From Burkholderiales bacterium (lineage in GTDB: Bacteria; Pseudomonadota; Gammaproteobacteria; Burkholderiales; Burkholderiaceae_C), in assembly GCA_005793295.1 (NCBI GenBank), contig SXSX01000161.1, positions 1-10,203 of the forward strand: a stretch of DNA of 10,203 bases, given 5' to 3'. The notes under the pieces are model-generated. The model saw nothing but the letters and a program-made list of their open reading frames with translations. It did not search any database and was not told where the DNA came from. This document shows, piece by piece, positions 1 through 7,530 of this stretch. How positions within the stretch are numbered: position 1 is the stretch's first letter; each line of letters opens with the position of its first letter. Position numbers and translations under genes: made by a program.

Positions 1-1159
1 CCATGCCAATTTCAGCCGCATTTTCAACCTGCTTGGCGCTTCCGCCCATGACCGCAGCCAACCCGGCTGCAGCCATGGAGCAAGCCACGCCCACCTCACC
101 TTGGCAACCCACCTCGGCGCCGCTGATGGAGGCATTCTCTTTGTACAACAACCCTATCGCACCTGCAGTCAACAGAAAATCGCGGATGCCGTCTTGGTTG
201 GCACCGGCGCAGAAACGGTCGTAGTAATGCATGACCGCGGGCACGATGCCGGCAGCCCCATTGGTAGGCGCCGTCACCACGCGACCGCCTGCGGCGTTTT
301 CTTCGTTGACAGCCATGGCATACACGTTCAAGAAATCCAAAATAGTGAGCTGGTCTTTGAGCGACTGCTCTGGACGGCTGCTTAAAGAGCGGTGCAACTC
401 CGCAGCGCGGCGCTTGACCATCAGGTTTCCTGGCAAATGGCCTTCGGTTCTGCAGCCCCGCTCCACGCAGGCTTTCATGGCATCCCAAATCCGGTCCAGC
501 CCGGCGTTGATTTCTGCTTCGCTGCGCCACGCTAATTCATTAGCTCGCATCACCTGAGCAATCGACAAACCCGTGCCTTCGGTAATGGCCAGTAATTCAT
601 CGCCACTGTGAAAGGGGAAACGCACCTTAGTGGGATCAGGAACCATGACAGGGACGCTCCCGGTGGCTTGGCTTTGTGCATCGGCGTCTTCTTGCGAGAC
701 GACAAACCCGCCACCCACAGAGAAGTAACGGCGCTCTTGGATCAAAGCGCCGTCTGCGGCAAAGGCCATGAACTTCACGCCATTGGGGTGGTAAGACAAG
801 GTCTCGCGGCGCAAGAAAAGCACATCGGTTTTTTCGCTGAACTCAATGGACTTGCTTGCGTTGAGCGTTATGGCCTTGCTCGTTCGGATGACTTTGAGGC
901 TGGCATCTATCGTGTCAGGGTCAATTGTTTCAGGCATCAAACCTTGCAACCCCAACATCACGGCCGTATCGGTTCCATGGCCTTTGCCCGTTGCGCCTAA
1001 AGATCCGTACAAGCGAACCTCCACCCGCTCGGTGGGTGCAAGTTGACCATCAGATTCCAGCGCGCGCGCAAACATAGCCGCCGCCTTCATGGGACCTACG
1101 GTATGAGATGACGAGGGGCCTATCCCAATCTTAAAGAGGTCAAAAACACTGAGTGACAT
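1..1159 (-). CDS. sdaA: L-serine dehydratase (L-serine ammonia-lyase), iron-sulfur single-chain type; C-terminus cut by window start
   Basis: Deaminates L-serine to pyruvate and ammonia in the cytoplasm. I translated the minus strand from ATG at 1159; 386 residues read without a stop or frameshift to the left edge. The N-terminus carries the family hallmark SVFDLFKIGIGPSSSHTVGP (from residue 4), which begins the beta domain. The alpha domain contains APTNGAAGI, YKENASISGAEVGCQGEVG and ACSMAAAG. Cys352 in GCQGE corresponds by family knowledge to the first ligand of the [4Fe-4S] cluster; the other two ligands (in the TCDPV...PC segment) and the C-terminal cysteine lie outside the window. The family is about 455-460 residues, so roughly 70 are missing. 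Upstream DNA has no strong Shine-Dalgarno, only an A-rich AAAGA stretch. It follows folD on the same strand after 91 bases, so co-transcription is plausible. A role in the last step of betaine-to-glycine-to-serine-to-pyruvate catabolism is inference from context. Confidence 0.95.
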   Translation of the reverse strand, partial: MSLSVFDLFKIGIGPSSSHTVGPMKAAAMFARALESDGQLAPTERVEVRLYGSLGATGKGHGTDTAVMLGLQGLMPETIDPDTIDASLKVIRTSKAITLNASKSIEFSEKTDVLFLRRETLSYHPNGVKFMAFAADGALIQERRYFSVGGGFVVSQEDADAQSQATGSVPVMVPDPTKVRFPFHSGDELLAITEGTGLSIAQVMRANELAWRSEAEINAGLDRIWDAMKACVERGCRTEGHLPGNLMVKRRAAELHRSLSSRPEQSLKDQLTILDFLNVYAMAVNEENAAGGRVVTAPTNGAAGIVPAVMHYYDRFCAGANQDGIRDFLLTAGAIGLLYKENASISGAEVGCQGEVGVACSMAAAGLAAVMGGSAKQVENAAEIGM

Positions 1160-1250
1160 GGTTCATCTTTGAAAAATTGAAGCAGGTGCATGAAAACGCA
1201 GACACCCATGCTTGATTGTGGGCAACGCCCAAGGGTTTCGAATGTTCGCT

Positions 1251-2144
1251 TTACGACGTGGCTAGATGCTTTAGCGACACGTCGATCCCCCGCGCAGCGG
1301 CATGGCGTTGGGCGGACTGTACCGTGTTGTGCACCAGCATCGTGACCGTCATCGGGCCCACGCCCCCCGGCACAGGCGTGATGTACGAGGCTTTTTGACG
1401 AACGCCTTCAAAGTCTACATCTCCCACCAATCGGCCATCGGACAGGCGGTTGATTCCCACGTCAATCACCACCGCGCCCGTACGCACCATCTGAGGAAGA
1501 ATGAGGTTGGGACGGCCCGCCGCCACGACCAAAATATCCGCAAGTATGGTGAACTGCGCGAGGTCTCGGGTTTTGGCATGGCAAATACAGACGGTTGCGT
1601 CCTTTTGCATCAGCATCAAAGCCATGGGCTTGCCGACGATATTGCTCGCGCCCACGACCACGACGTTTTGGCCTTCAACCGGAATGTTCTCGTACTCCAA
1701 CATTTTTTGCACGCCAAAAGGCGTGCAAGGTGGGAAAACGGTATCACCCAAAACCAAGGCACCCACGTTATAGAGGTGAAATCCATCCACGTCTTTGTCA
1801 CTCGAAATTTTCCCCAACACCCGTCGAGCATCAAAATGCGCTGGCAGGGGCAGCTGCACCAAAATGCCATGCACCGCGGGGTCTGCATTCAGGCGTTCAA
1901 TTTCGGCCTCGACCACCGTATCGGGCGTGTTCGCATCAAAAGCATAGACTTTGGACTGCAAACCCACCTCAGTACAGGCTTTGATTTTGTTAGCGACATA
2001 CACCTTAGACGCAGGGTTGTCTCCCACAATAATGACCGCCAAACCGGGTTGAACGCCTTGCTCTTTTAACGCATCCGACAGTTCCCGGCACTCTTGCCTG
2101 ACTTTGCGTGAAACGGCGTGACCGTCGATAATTTTTGCAACCAT
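1251..2144 (-). CDS. folD: Bifunctional methylenetetrahydrofolate dehydrogenase (NADP+) / methenyltetrahydrofolate cyclohydrolase
   Basis: Interconverts 5,10-methylene-THF, 5,10-methenyl-THF and 10-formyl-THF in the cytoplasm. The protein is 297 residues, typical for FolD. The folate/catalytic domain shows YVANK with Tyr49 and the catalytic Lys53, VQLPLP with Gln97, and KDVDGFH with Asp120; these match the known catalytic Lys, Gln and Asp of the family. PPCTPFGV follows at 138-145. The Rossmann domain has VVVVGASNIVGKP (161-173), VIDVGINR (226-233) and GDVDFEG; the C-terminal helix region begins with TPVPGGVGPMTVTML. The open frame extends upstream to an ATG at 2195, but the start at 2144 is preferred: MVAKIIDG is the conserved FolD N-terminus and AGAGGG lies 8 bases before it. 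Clear housekeeping function, but the placement next to sdaA and divergent from the methyltransferase suggests service to a local one-carbon pathway. Confidence 0.97.
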   Translation of the reverse strand: MVAKIIDGHAVSRKVRQECRELSDALKEQGVQPGLAVIIVGDNPASKVYVANKIKACTEVGLQSKVYAFDANTPDTVVEAEIERLNADPAVHGILVQLPLPAHFDARRVLGKISSDKDVDGFHLYNVGALVLGDTVFPPCTPFGVQKMLEYENIPVEGQNVVVVGASNIVGKPMALMLMQKDATVCICHAKTRDLAQFTILADILVVAAGRPNLILPQMVRTGAVVIDVGINRLSDGRLVGDVDFEGVRQKASYITPVPGGVGPMTVTMLVHNTVQSAQRHAAARGIDVSLKHLATS

Positions 2145-2152
2145 GGTTAAAT

Positions 2153-2158
2153 CCCTCT
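2153..2158 (-). promoter_or_regulatory. Ribosome binding site of folD
   Basis: AGAGGG on the minus strand, 8 bases before the ATG at 2144. It decides the start: the upstream in-frame ATG at 2195 would add 17 residues not found in the conserved FolD N-terminus. Confidence 0.75.
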
Positions 2159-2244
2159 GGGCTTGTGCCTCGTGGGGCTGCATGCTATGCGGCAAAGCCT
2201 CCGTTCTTCACGCTGCCAAACGACTGAGATAAACCTGTTTGCGA

Positions 2245-2318
2245 CATGGTAGCTTTTGTTCAACTTGCACCTGAAGGCATGGCGTTTGCAGGAAAGTCGG
2301 CGTCGCAAAAGTACCATG
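2245..2318. repeat. Imperfect inverted repeat, candidate operator
   Basis: Left arm CATGGTAGCTTTTG at 2245-2258; right arm CAAAAGTACCATG at 2306-2318. The arms are reverse complements apart from one missing base. The spacer is 47 bases. The location between divergent promoters suggests binding by a dimeric regulator. The assignment to a regulator is inference. Confidence 0.4.
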
Positions 2319-2383
2319 GCAGGTGCATGGCCTTGCCGATACTCACGAATCACGGCAGCATGTTCTGCATCAAAACGGCGTAT

Positions 2384-2387
2384 GGAG
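2384..2387 (+). promoter_or_regulatory. Ribosome binding site of the MttB-like methyltransferase
   Basis: GGAG, 6 bases before the ATG at 2394. Good match and spacing; it supports this start although the protein then carries a long basic N-terminal extension. Confidence 0.7.
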
Positions 2388-2393
2388 TAAAAA

Positions 2394-3989
2394 ATGACCA
2401 CTGACACAAGCATTCTAGAAGCGCAAGACACGACCACAGCCCCGCGCAACCGGCGCACCTCTGGCGGTCGAGAAGCCAAGCGCGCGGCACGCGCGGCACG
2501 CACCGGTCAATCGGTTCCGTACATCACGCGCAAGATTCCTTACTACGAAGTGCTTGATGAAGAAGGTCTCCAAATCCTCGAGCGCAATGCCGAAACCATT
2601 TTGGAAGAAGTTGGCATTGACTTTCGCGATGACGCCGAGGCCCTCGATATTTGGCGCAAAGCGGGTGCTGATGTCAAAGGTGAGCGCGTACGTTTTCCCC
2701 GCGGAATGTGCAGAAGCATTGTTCAGGCCAGCGCGCCTCGCGAATTTATCCAGCATGCACGTAACCCCGCCAACAATGTTGTCATTGGTGGGAAGAACAC
2801 CGTTTTTGCTCCAGCGTACGGATCACCTTTTGTGCGCGACCTCGACAAGGGCCGCCGTTACGCCACGATTGAAGACTTTCAGAATTTTGTCAAACTGGCA
2901 TACACCGCCAATTCCCTGCATCACTCGGGCGGAACCATTTGCGAACCCGTCGATTTGCCGGTAAACAAGCGCCACTTCGACATGGTTTACGCCCACATGA
3001 AGTACAGCGACAAGCCTTTCATGGGCTCGGTCACCCACCCAGAACGTGCGCACGATACGGTGGAGATGGCACGTGCTTTGTTTGGCGAAAACTTCAATGA
3101 CCCCTTGACCGGCAAACCTAAAACGGTGTGTATCAGCCTGATCAATGCAAACTCACCGATGACCTTTGATGACACCATGCTCGGTGCGGCCAAGGTCTAT
3201 GCCCGCGCGAACCAAGCCACCATCATCACGCCGTTTATTTTGGCAGGCGCCATGTCCCCCGTCACCGTCGCAGGCACCTGCGCGCAAACCTTGGCTGAAG
3301 CCTTGGCGGGCATGGCGTTTGTTCAGTTGGTCAACCCTGGTGCGCCAGTCGTATTGGGTAGTTTTGCTTCTTCGATTTCTATGCAATCGGGCGCGCCTAC
3401 TTTTGGCACACCTGAGCCCGCCTTGGTCTTGTACGTGATGGCTGCTTTGGCACGGCGCCTGGGCGTTCCTTTTCGCTCAGGTGGAAGCTTGTGTGGCTCC
3501 AAAATCGCCGACGCCCAGGCTGCATCTGAAGCCGCTAACACATTAATTCCCACATGTTTGGGCGGCGTTAATTTTGTATTGCACACGGCAGGCTGGCTCG
3601 AAGGTGGCCTCTCCATGGGCTACGAAAAGTTCATCATGGACGTGGACCAAGCCGGAATGATGCACACCTTGTTAGGCGGCGTTGACGTTACTGAAAATGG
3701 CCAAGCCATGGACGCCATTCGCGAAGTCGGTCCGGGCAAACACTTTTTAGGTTGCGCCCATACCCAGGCCAACTTCGAGAGCGCTTTTTACCGCTCACCG
3801 ATTACGGATAACAACAGTTTTGAGCAGTGGGAAGCCGAAGGCGCGGTGGATCTTTCGGTGCGCGCCAATGCAATGTGGAAAAAACAACTGGCCGAGTACG
3901 AAGCGCCGGCTTTGGATGCCGCCGCGGATGAAGCCGTGTTGGATTACATGAACCGCCGCAAGGCTTCGTTTCCAGACTCTAACGTTTAA
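2394..3989 (+). CDS. Trimethylamine methyltransferase (MttB) superfamily protein, non-pyrrolysine type; probable quaternary amine demethylase
   Basis: 531 residues, cytoplasmic, expected TIM-barrel methyltransferase. Family signature regions are visible: LEEVGIDF near 70-77, APAYGSPFVRDL (139-150), MSPVTVAGTCAQTLAEALAG (287-306) followed by QLVNPGAPVVLGSF, and GPGKHFLGCAHTQANF (446-461). Methanogen MttB carries pyrrolysine from an in-frame amber codon; this frame reads straight through to a TAA stop with no amber, so it belongs to the non-pyrrolysine majority. Characterised members of that group (MtgB and relatives in anaerobes) demethylate glycine betaine, proline betaine, carnitine or gamma-butyrobetaine and pass the methyl group to a corrinoid protein. 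No corrinoid protein is in the window. Residues 18-36 form an Arg/Ala/Lys-rich extension ahead of the catalytic domain. The gene stands alone on the plus strand, divergent from folD and convergent with the transporter. Family call is firm; the substrate is unknown and betaine-like by inference. Confidence 0.9.
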   Translation: MTTDTSILEAQDTTTAPRNRRTSGGREAKRAARAARTGQSVPYITRKIPYYEVLDEEGLQILERNAETILEEVGIDFRDDAEALDIWRKAGADVKGERVRFPRGMCRSIVQASAPREFIQHARNPANNVVIGGKNTVFAPAYGSPFVRDLDKGRRYATIEDFQNFVKLAYTANSLHHSGGTICEPVDLPVNKRHFDMVYAHMKYSDKPFMGSVTHPERAHDTVEMARALFGENFNDPLTGKPKTVCISLINANSPMTFDDTMLGAAKVYARANQATIITPFILAGAMSPVTVAGTCAQTLAEALAGMAFVQLVNPGAPVVLGSFASSISMQSGAPTFGTPEPALVLYVMAALARRLGVPFRSGGSLCGSKIADAQAASEAANTLIPTCLGGVNFVLHTAGWLEGGLSMGYEKFIMDVDQAGMMHTLLGGVDVTENGQAMDAIREVGPGKHFLGCAHTQANFESAFYRSPITDNNSFEQWEAEGAVDLSVRANAMWKKQLAEYEAPALDAAADEAVLDYMNRRKASFPDSNV

Positions 3990-4012
3990 GCAAAGTTAGT
4001 ATCAGCCAAATT

Positions 4013-4041
4013 AAAAAGGAGGCCGAGGCCTCCTTTTTTTT
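4013..4041. terminator. Bidirectional intrinsic terminator between convergent genes
   Basis: Perfect 11-bp stem: AAAAAGGAGGC (4013-4023), loop CGAG, GCCTCCTTTTT (4028-4038), with the T run continuing to 4041. The A run on the left gives a T run on the minus strand, so it can stop both the methyltransferase transcript (ending 3989) and the transporter transcript (ending 4045). Confidence 0.92.
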
Positions 4042-4044
4042 CGG

Positions 4045-5661
4045 TTAAACCGCAGCCAATCGGCGTTTTTCTAACACCTCATCCAACCAATCGACACGCA
4101 TCTCTGGCACGGCCGTGATCAATTTTTGGGTGTAGGGGTGCTCAGGGCGATCGAAAATATTGTCCGTTTTATCAAAGGCCACAAACTGCCCTTGCAACAT
4201 CACGGCTGTGCGGTGGGCAATGCGGTGAACCACGTCCAGATCATGGGTGATCAAAACGTAAGACAGTCCTAATTCTCTTTGCAACTTACGCAAAAGAGTC
4301 AAAATTTCTTCAGCCACCAAAGGATCTAAAGCAGAGGTTGGCTCATCCAAAATAATCAAATCCGGCTTGGCTGCAAGCGCGCGCGCGATGCACACGCGTT
4401 GCTTTTGTCCGCCGGAAAGCTGTCCTGGACGGCGCTCTAAGTACTCCACAGGGAGTTCAACCAAAGCCATCAGTTCCTTGGCACGGGCCAGTACTTCAGC
4501 GCGTCCTGCGCCAAAATAAAACTGCACCGGTCGGCCGATGATTTCCAACAAACTTTGGCGTGGGTTAATCGCGACGTCTGGGATTTGGTACACCAATTGA
4601 ATGCGGCGCTTGAGTTCCTTGCTTCTTTCGCCCAGGCTTTTAGGAAGCGCTTGTCCTTGAAAAACAATATTGCCACTGCGGGGAGCAAGCAGACCGGTGA
4701 TGACGCGGGCCAATGTGGATTTGCCTGAGCCTGACTCGCCGACAACCGCCACGGTTTCTCCGAGTTTGACATCCAAAGAGACGCCACGCACCACATGAAA
4801 GTCACCGTAATAGGCGTGGCAATCATCGATGGAAAGCACCGTTGTTTCTTTGACCGTTGAGGCAATAGCACGCTCACTAGCTGCTGCGCCGCGCACCGCA
4901 ACCAATCGAGCGGTGTAGTCTTTTGTTGCATGGTGCAAGATCTGGTTCGTTTCACCTTCTTCCACTTCTTTGCCATGGCGCAAGACCTTGATACGGTCTG
5001 CGACTTGGGCGACCACGGCCAAGTCATGGGTTATGTACAGGGCAGCGGTGTTGTATTGACGGATCAAAGATTTCAGCAAGATCAACACTTCAATTTGCGT
5101 GGTTACGTCCAGCGCAGTCGTGGGTTCATCCAGCACCAACACGTCTGGGCGGCAGGACATCGCCATAGCCGCCATCGCACGTTGTAACTGCCCGCCTGAA
5201 ACTTGGTGCGGGTACCGTGAACCAAAATTTTCCGGGTCAGGCAAATCCAAGGCGGCGAAAAGCTCACGCGCCCACGCTTGGGCTTCGGAGCGCGTCATGA
5301 GTCCGTGTAGCAAGGGAGCCTCGCACACTTGGTCCATCAAACTGTGCGCGGGATTAAACGCAGCCGCTGCCGATTGCGCGATGTACGCAATGCGTTTGCC
5401 TCGCATATCACGGCGACCTTCGGCGTCCAACGAACGGATATTGACTCCGTCTAAAACCACTTCGCCGCCAGCGATATGAACCCCAGCACGGGCGTAGCAC
5501 ATGCTAGCTAAACCAATCGTTGATTTACCCGCGCCACTTTCACCAATCAAACCTAAGACCTCGCCTTTATTCAGACGCAGATCCACATCATCGACAATCA
5601 CGTTGCCTGCCACGCTACCAAGGCACAAGCCTTTGATGTGCAGAATGACTTGTTCTTCCAT
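4045..5661 (-). CDS. ABC transporter ATPase, two fused nucleotide-binding domains (Dpp/Opp type)
   Basis: Powers import through the two adjacent permeases by ATP hydrolysis on the inner face of the membrane. 538 residues hold two complete domains, a fused DppD-DppF arrangement. Domain 1: Walker A GESGAGKST (40-48), Q-loop Gln96, signature VSGGQ (154-158), Walker B VLVLDE (174-179), switch His212. Domain 2: Walker A GESGSGKST (308-316), Q-loop Gln359, signature LSGGQ (415-419), Walker B LIILDE (435-440), His473. All catalytic residues are present in both halves. The C-terminal RPEHPYTQKLITAVPE is typical of the peptide-transporter ATPases; the equivalent tail after domain 1 (DYTARLVAVRG) is degenerate. 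The start ATG lies 15 bases after the permease stop with a modest A/G-rich leader. It is the last gene of the transporter run and ends at the bidirectional terminator. The Q-loops are unlike the usual FQDP form (IAQS and VYQIP). Confidence 0.95.
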   Translation of the reverse strand: MEEQVILHIKGLCLGSVAGNVIVDDVDLRLNKGEVLGLIGESGAGKSTIGLASMCYARAGVHIAGGEVVLDGVNIRSLDAEGRRDMRGKRIAYIAQSAAAAFNPAHSLMDQVCEAPLLHGLMTRSEAQAWARELFAALDLPDPENFGSRYPHQVSGGQLQRAMAAMAMSCRPDVLVLDEPTTALDVTTQIEVLILLKSLIRQYNTAALYITHDLAVVAQVADRIKVLRHGKEVEEGETNQILHHATKDYTARLVAVRGAAASERAIASTVKETTVLSIDDCHAYYGDFHVVRGVSLDVKLGETVAVVGESGSGKSTLARVITGLLAPRSGNIVFQGQALPKSLGERSKELKRRIQLVYQIPDVAINPRQSLLEIIGRPVQFYFGAGRAEVLARAKELMALVELPVEYLERRPGQLSGGQKQRVCIARALAAKPDLIILDEPTSALDPLVAEEILTLLRKLQRELGLSYVLITHDLDVVHRIAHRTAVMLQGQFVAFDKTDNIFDRPEHPYTQKLITAVPEMRVDWLDEVLEKRRLAAV

Positions 5662-5676
5662 ATCCAGGTATCTTTC

Positions 5677-6510
5677 TTAAAGTTCTGCTTGCGCGCCTGA
5701 AGGGCGGGCATCGATCGAGAGCATCCAATCCACAACCAAGTTCACCGAAACGGTTAACAGGGCAATCGCAGTCGCTGGATAAATAGGCGCCATCATTCCG
5801 AAGTTAATCGCAGCGGCATTTTCACGCACCATGCCGCCCAAATCGGCGTAAGGCGGCTGAATACCCAAACCAAGAAATGACAGTCCCGCAATAAACAAAA
5901 AGTTAAAGCAAAAACGCAAACCAAACTCAGAAACTAAGGGAGCCCAGGCATTGGGCAGAATCTCTCGGGTAATCACCCACCACAAGCCTTCACCTCGCAG
6001 GCGGGCTGCTTCGACGTATTCCATGACGGTAAGGTTCATACCCAATGCCCGCGCCAAACGAAAAACGCGGGTGGAGTCGAGTACAGCAATCGTCAGAATC
6101 AGCACAGGAATGCTGGAACCGAAAACACCCAAAATAATCAGCGCAAAGATCAAGCCAGGAATGGACAACATTACATCCACCAAGCGGCTAAAGAAAATGT
6201 CAATCCAGCTACCCACGACTGCACTGACGAATCCTGACAAAATTCCAATCAGAAAAGACAGGCTGGTAATCGCGAGGGCAACGCCAATGGTCATGCGAGC
6301 GCCGTACATCATGCGCGTAAGCATGTCACGACCGATTTGATCGGCGCCAAACCACATCGTCATAGAGGGCTCATCCCAGGTACCGCCGACATTGGCCGAC
6401 TCAGGGAAAGGCGCGAGCCAAGGCGTAAATAAAGAAACAATAACGAAAAGTGCGATCACCGCCATACCGAACGCAGCCGATACCGTGAGTTTGTGTCCAA
6501 AGAGTTTCAT
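5677..6510 (-). CDS. ABC transporter inner-membrane permease, DppC-like
   Basis: 277 residues, one half of the transmembrane channel of a peptide/nickel-type importer. A hydrophobic segment at about 12-30 forms the first membrane helix. The subfamily motif FGADQIGRDMLTRMMYGAR (54-72) follows, then hydrophobic segments near 75-100, 112-130, 135-145, 200-216 and 245-262. The ATPase-contacting EAA loop is YVEAARLRGEGLWWVITRE (165-183). The short region before the first helix and the GADxxGRD motif distinguish DppC from DppB type. The ATG at 6510 has AGGA 8 bases upstream and lies 16 bases after the stop of the preceding permease gene, so the pair is almost certainly co-transcribed. No unusual residues seen. 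The substrate cannot be read from the permease; the family carries peptides, nickel, opines, glutathione and other small solutes. Confidence 0.95.
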   Translation of the reverse strand: MKLFGHKLTVSAAFGMAVIALFVIVSLFTPWLAPFPESANVGGTWDEPSMTMWFGADQIGRDMLTRMMYGARMTIGVALAITSLSFLIGILSGFVSAVVGSWIDIFFSRLVDVMLSIPGLIFALIILGVFGSSIPVLILTIAVLDSTRVFRLARALGMNLTVMEYVEAARLRGEGLWWVITREILPNAWAPLVSEFGLRFCFNFLFIAGLSFLGLGIQPPYADLGGMVRENAAAINFGMMAPIYPATAIALLTVSVNLVVDWMLSIDARPSGAQAEL

Positions 6511-6526
6511 GCGATTGTCCTATTAC

Positions 6527-7474
6527 TTAGCGCTTATGGCGCAGGCGAGGGTTCACTACGATCACCAAAATATCTGCCAACGTGTTGAGCGTGACAAATA
6601 CCGTAGCAAAGACCAAACCGCACGCCTGGATCACAGGCACATCGCGCTTGGACACCGCATCTACCATCAATTGGCCTAGACCAGGATAGACAAACACCGC
6701 TTCAATCACCACCACCCCAACCACCAAGTACGCCATATTGAGCGCAATCACCGTGATGATCGGGGCTGCCGCGTTGGGCAAGGCATGGCGCACGATGACA
6801 CGCTTACGCCGAGCGCCTTTAAGGAACGCCATTTCAATGTAGGGCGTTGACATCACTGCAAGCACCGAGCTGCGGGTCATGCGTAACATGTGTGCAGCTA
6901 CCAACAACGTCAAAGTAATCGCCGGCAGCGTCGTTTGGTACACCCGCTCGCTAAAAGGCATGCCTTTGTAAACGGTTGACAAAGACGGGAACCAATCGAC
7001 ATTGACCGCCATAAAAATAATCAGCAAGTAAGCGATAAAAAACTCAGGTAAAGAAATGGCGATCAGCGTGCTGATATTGGCCAATTTATCGGTGAGTTTG
7101 CCTTCATTGATAGCTGCCAAAATTCCCAAGCCAACAGCCAAAGGAATAGCGACCAAGGCGGCATAGCCTGCTAAAAATAAGGTGTTGCCCAAGCGGGGCA
7201 TAATTTCGTCAATGATGACGCGTTTATTGGTCAAGGCGACGCCCAAGTCGCCGTGTAAAGCGCCGACCAACCAGTTCCAATAGCGCAAATAAGCAGGCAC
7301 ATCCAGGCCCAACTCTTTACGGAATATCACCAAGGCTTCAGGCGTTGCGCCTTGACCCAAAACGGCCGAGGCTACATCGCCTGGCAAGATTTCAGTGCAC
7401 ACAAAAATTAAAACCGACACTGCAAACAGGGTCAGCAGACCCAGCAGGAATCGGTTCAGTATCAACTTGGCCAT
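6527..7474 (-). CDS. ABC transporter inner-membrane permease, DppB-like
   Basis: 315 residues, the second half of the transmembrane channel. The N-terminus LILNRFLLGLLTLFAVSVLIF is the typical first helix of DppB-type permeases, followed by the periplasmic segment with PGDVA and GDLGVAL. Further hydrophobic segments lie near 98-120, 133-157, 183-198, 237-262 and 283-306. The EAA loop is YIEMAFLKGARRKRVIVRH (212-230) followed by ALPN. The C-terminus NPRLRHKR is the usual basic end. It is the first gene after the binding protein in transcription order, separated from it by 156 bases holding a strong hairpin. The ATG has no clear Shine-Dalgarno; the 20 bases before it are A-rich. The start is still preferred because it begins exactly at the conserved N-terminus. 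Confidence 0.95.
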   Translation of the reverse strand: MAKLILNRFLLGLLTLFAVSVLIFVCTEILPGDVASAVLGQGATPEALVIFRKELGLDVPAYLRYWNWLVGALHGDLGVALTNKRVIIDEIMPRLGNTLFLAGYAALVAIPLAVGLGILAAINEGKLTDKLANISTLIAISLPEFFIAYLLIIFMAVNVDWFPSLSTVYKGMPFSERVYQTTLPAITLTLLVAAHMLRMTRSSVLAVMSTPYIEMAFLKGARRKRVIVRHALPNAAAPIITVIALNMAYLVVGVVVIEAVFVYPGLGQLMVDAVSKRDVPVIQACGLVFATVFVTLNTLADILVIVVNPRLRHKR

Positions 7475-7497
7475 GGTATTTTTTTAATAGTCATCTA

Positions 7498-7512
7498 GAG
7501 GCAGACTGCCTC
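7498..7512. repeat. Short perfect palindrome upstream of the DppB-like gene
   Basis: GAGGCAG-A-CTGCCTC, 7 bp arms with a one-base centre, 24-38 bases before the permease ATG. As RNA it could form a small hairpin upstream of the weak translation start. It could also be a DNA operator. No way to tell from one sequence. Confidence 0.4.
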
Positions 7513-7530
7513 GAACCCTGAAATATAAAC

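Larger units (their letters stand above)
2145..2393. other. Divergent intergenic region between folD and the MttB-like gene, with two inverted repeats
   Basis: This 249-base stretch must hold the promoters for folD (minus) and the methyltransferase (plus). I see no convincing sigma-70 pair for either direction, which would suit activator-dependent promoters. Two inverted pairs are visible: CATGGTAGCTTTTG (2245-2258) with CAAAAGTACCATG (2306-2318, one base shorter), and TGCACCTG (2266-2273) with CAGGTGCA (2320-2327). The pairs interleave, so they cannot form one simple hairpin; paired regulator half-sites are more likely than an RNA structure. I see no recognisable cobalamin, glycine or THF riboswitch. 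The reading frame 2147-2503 on the minus strand overlaps real genes and is not credible. Confidence 0.5.

Noticed and set aside
96..530. 144-residue minus-strand frame and overlapping plus-strand frames inside sdaA
   Set aside because: The continuous minus-strand sdaA frame, verified codon by codon through this stretch, explains the region; the others are shadows.
1219..1231. TGGGC-AAC-GCCCA hairpin between folD and sdaA as a terminator
   Set aside because: Only a 5-bp stem and no T run follows on the minus strand (CAATCAAGC), so it is not a credible intrinsic terminator.
1302..2069. 255-residue plus-strand reading frame opposite folD
   Set aside because: Antisense shadow of a clear folD; rich in His and Arg as expected for reverse-strand reading.
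2145..2393. Riboswitch (cobalamin, glycine or THF) in the intergenic leader
   Set aside because: I looked for the conserved core motifs and an expression platform and could not find them; a covariance-model search would be decisive.
2147..2503. 118-residue minus-strand frame across the folD/methyltransferase intergenic region
   Set aside because: Overlaps the methyltransferase start and the folD ribosome binding site; composition is shadow-like and no family is recognisable.
2394..3989. Possible pyrrolysine codon in the MttB-like gene
   Set aside because: The 531-codon frame is open without an in-frame amber codon and ends in TAA, so no recoding is needed.
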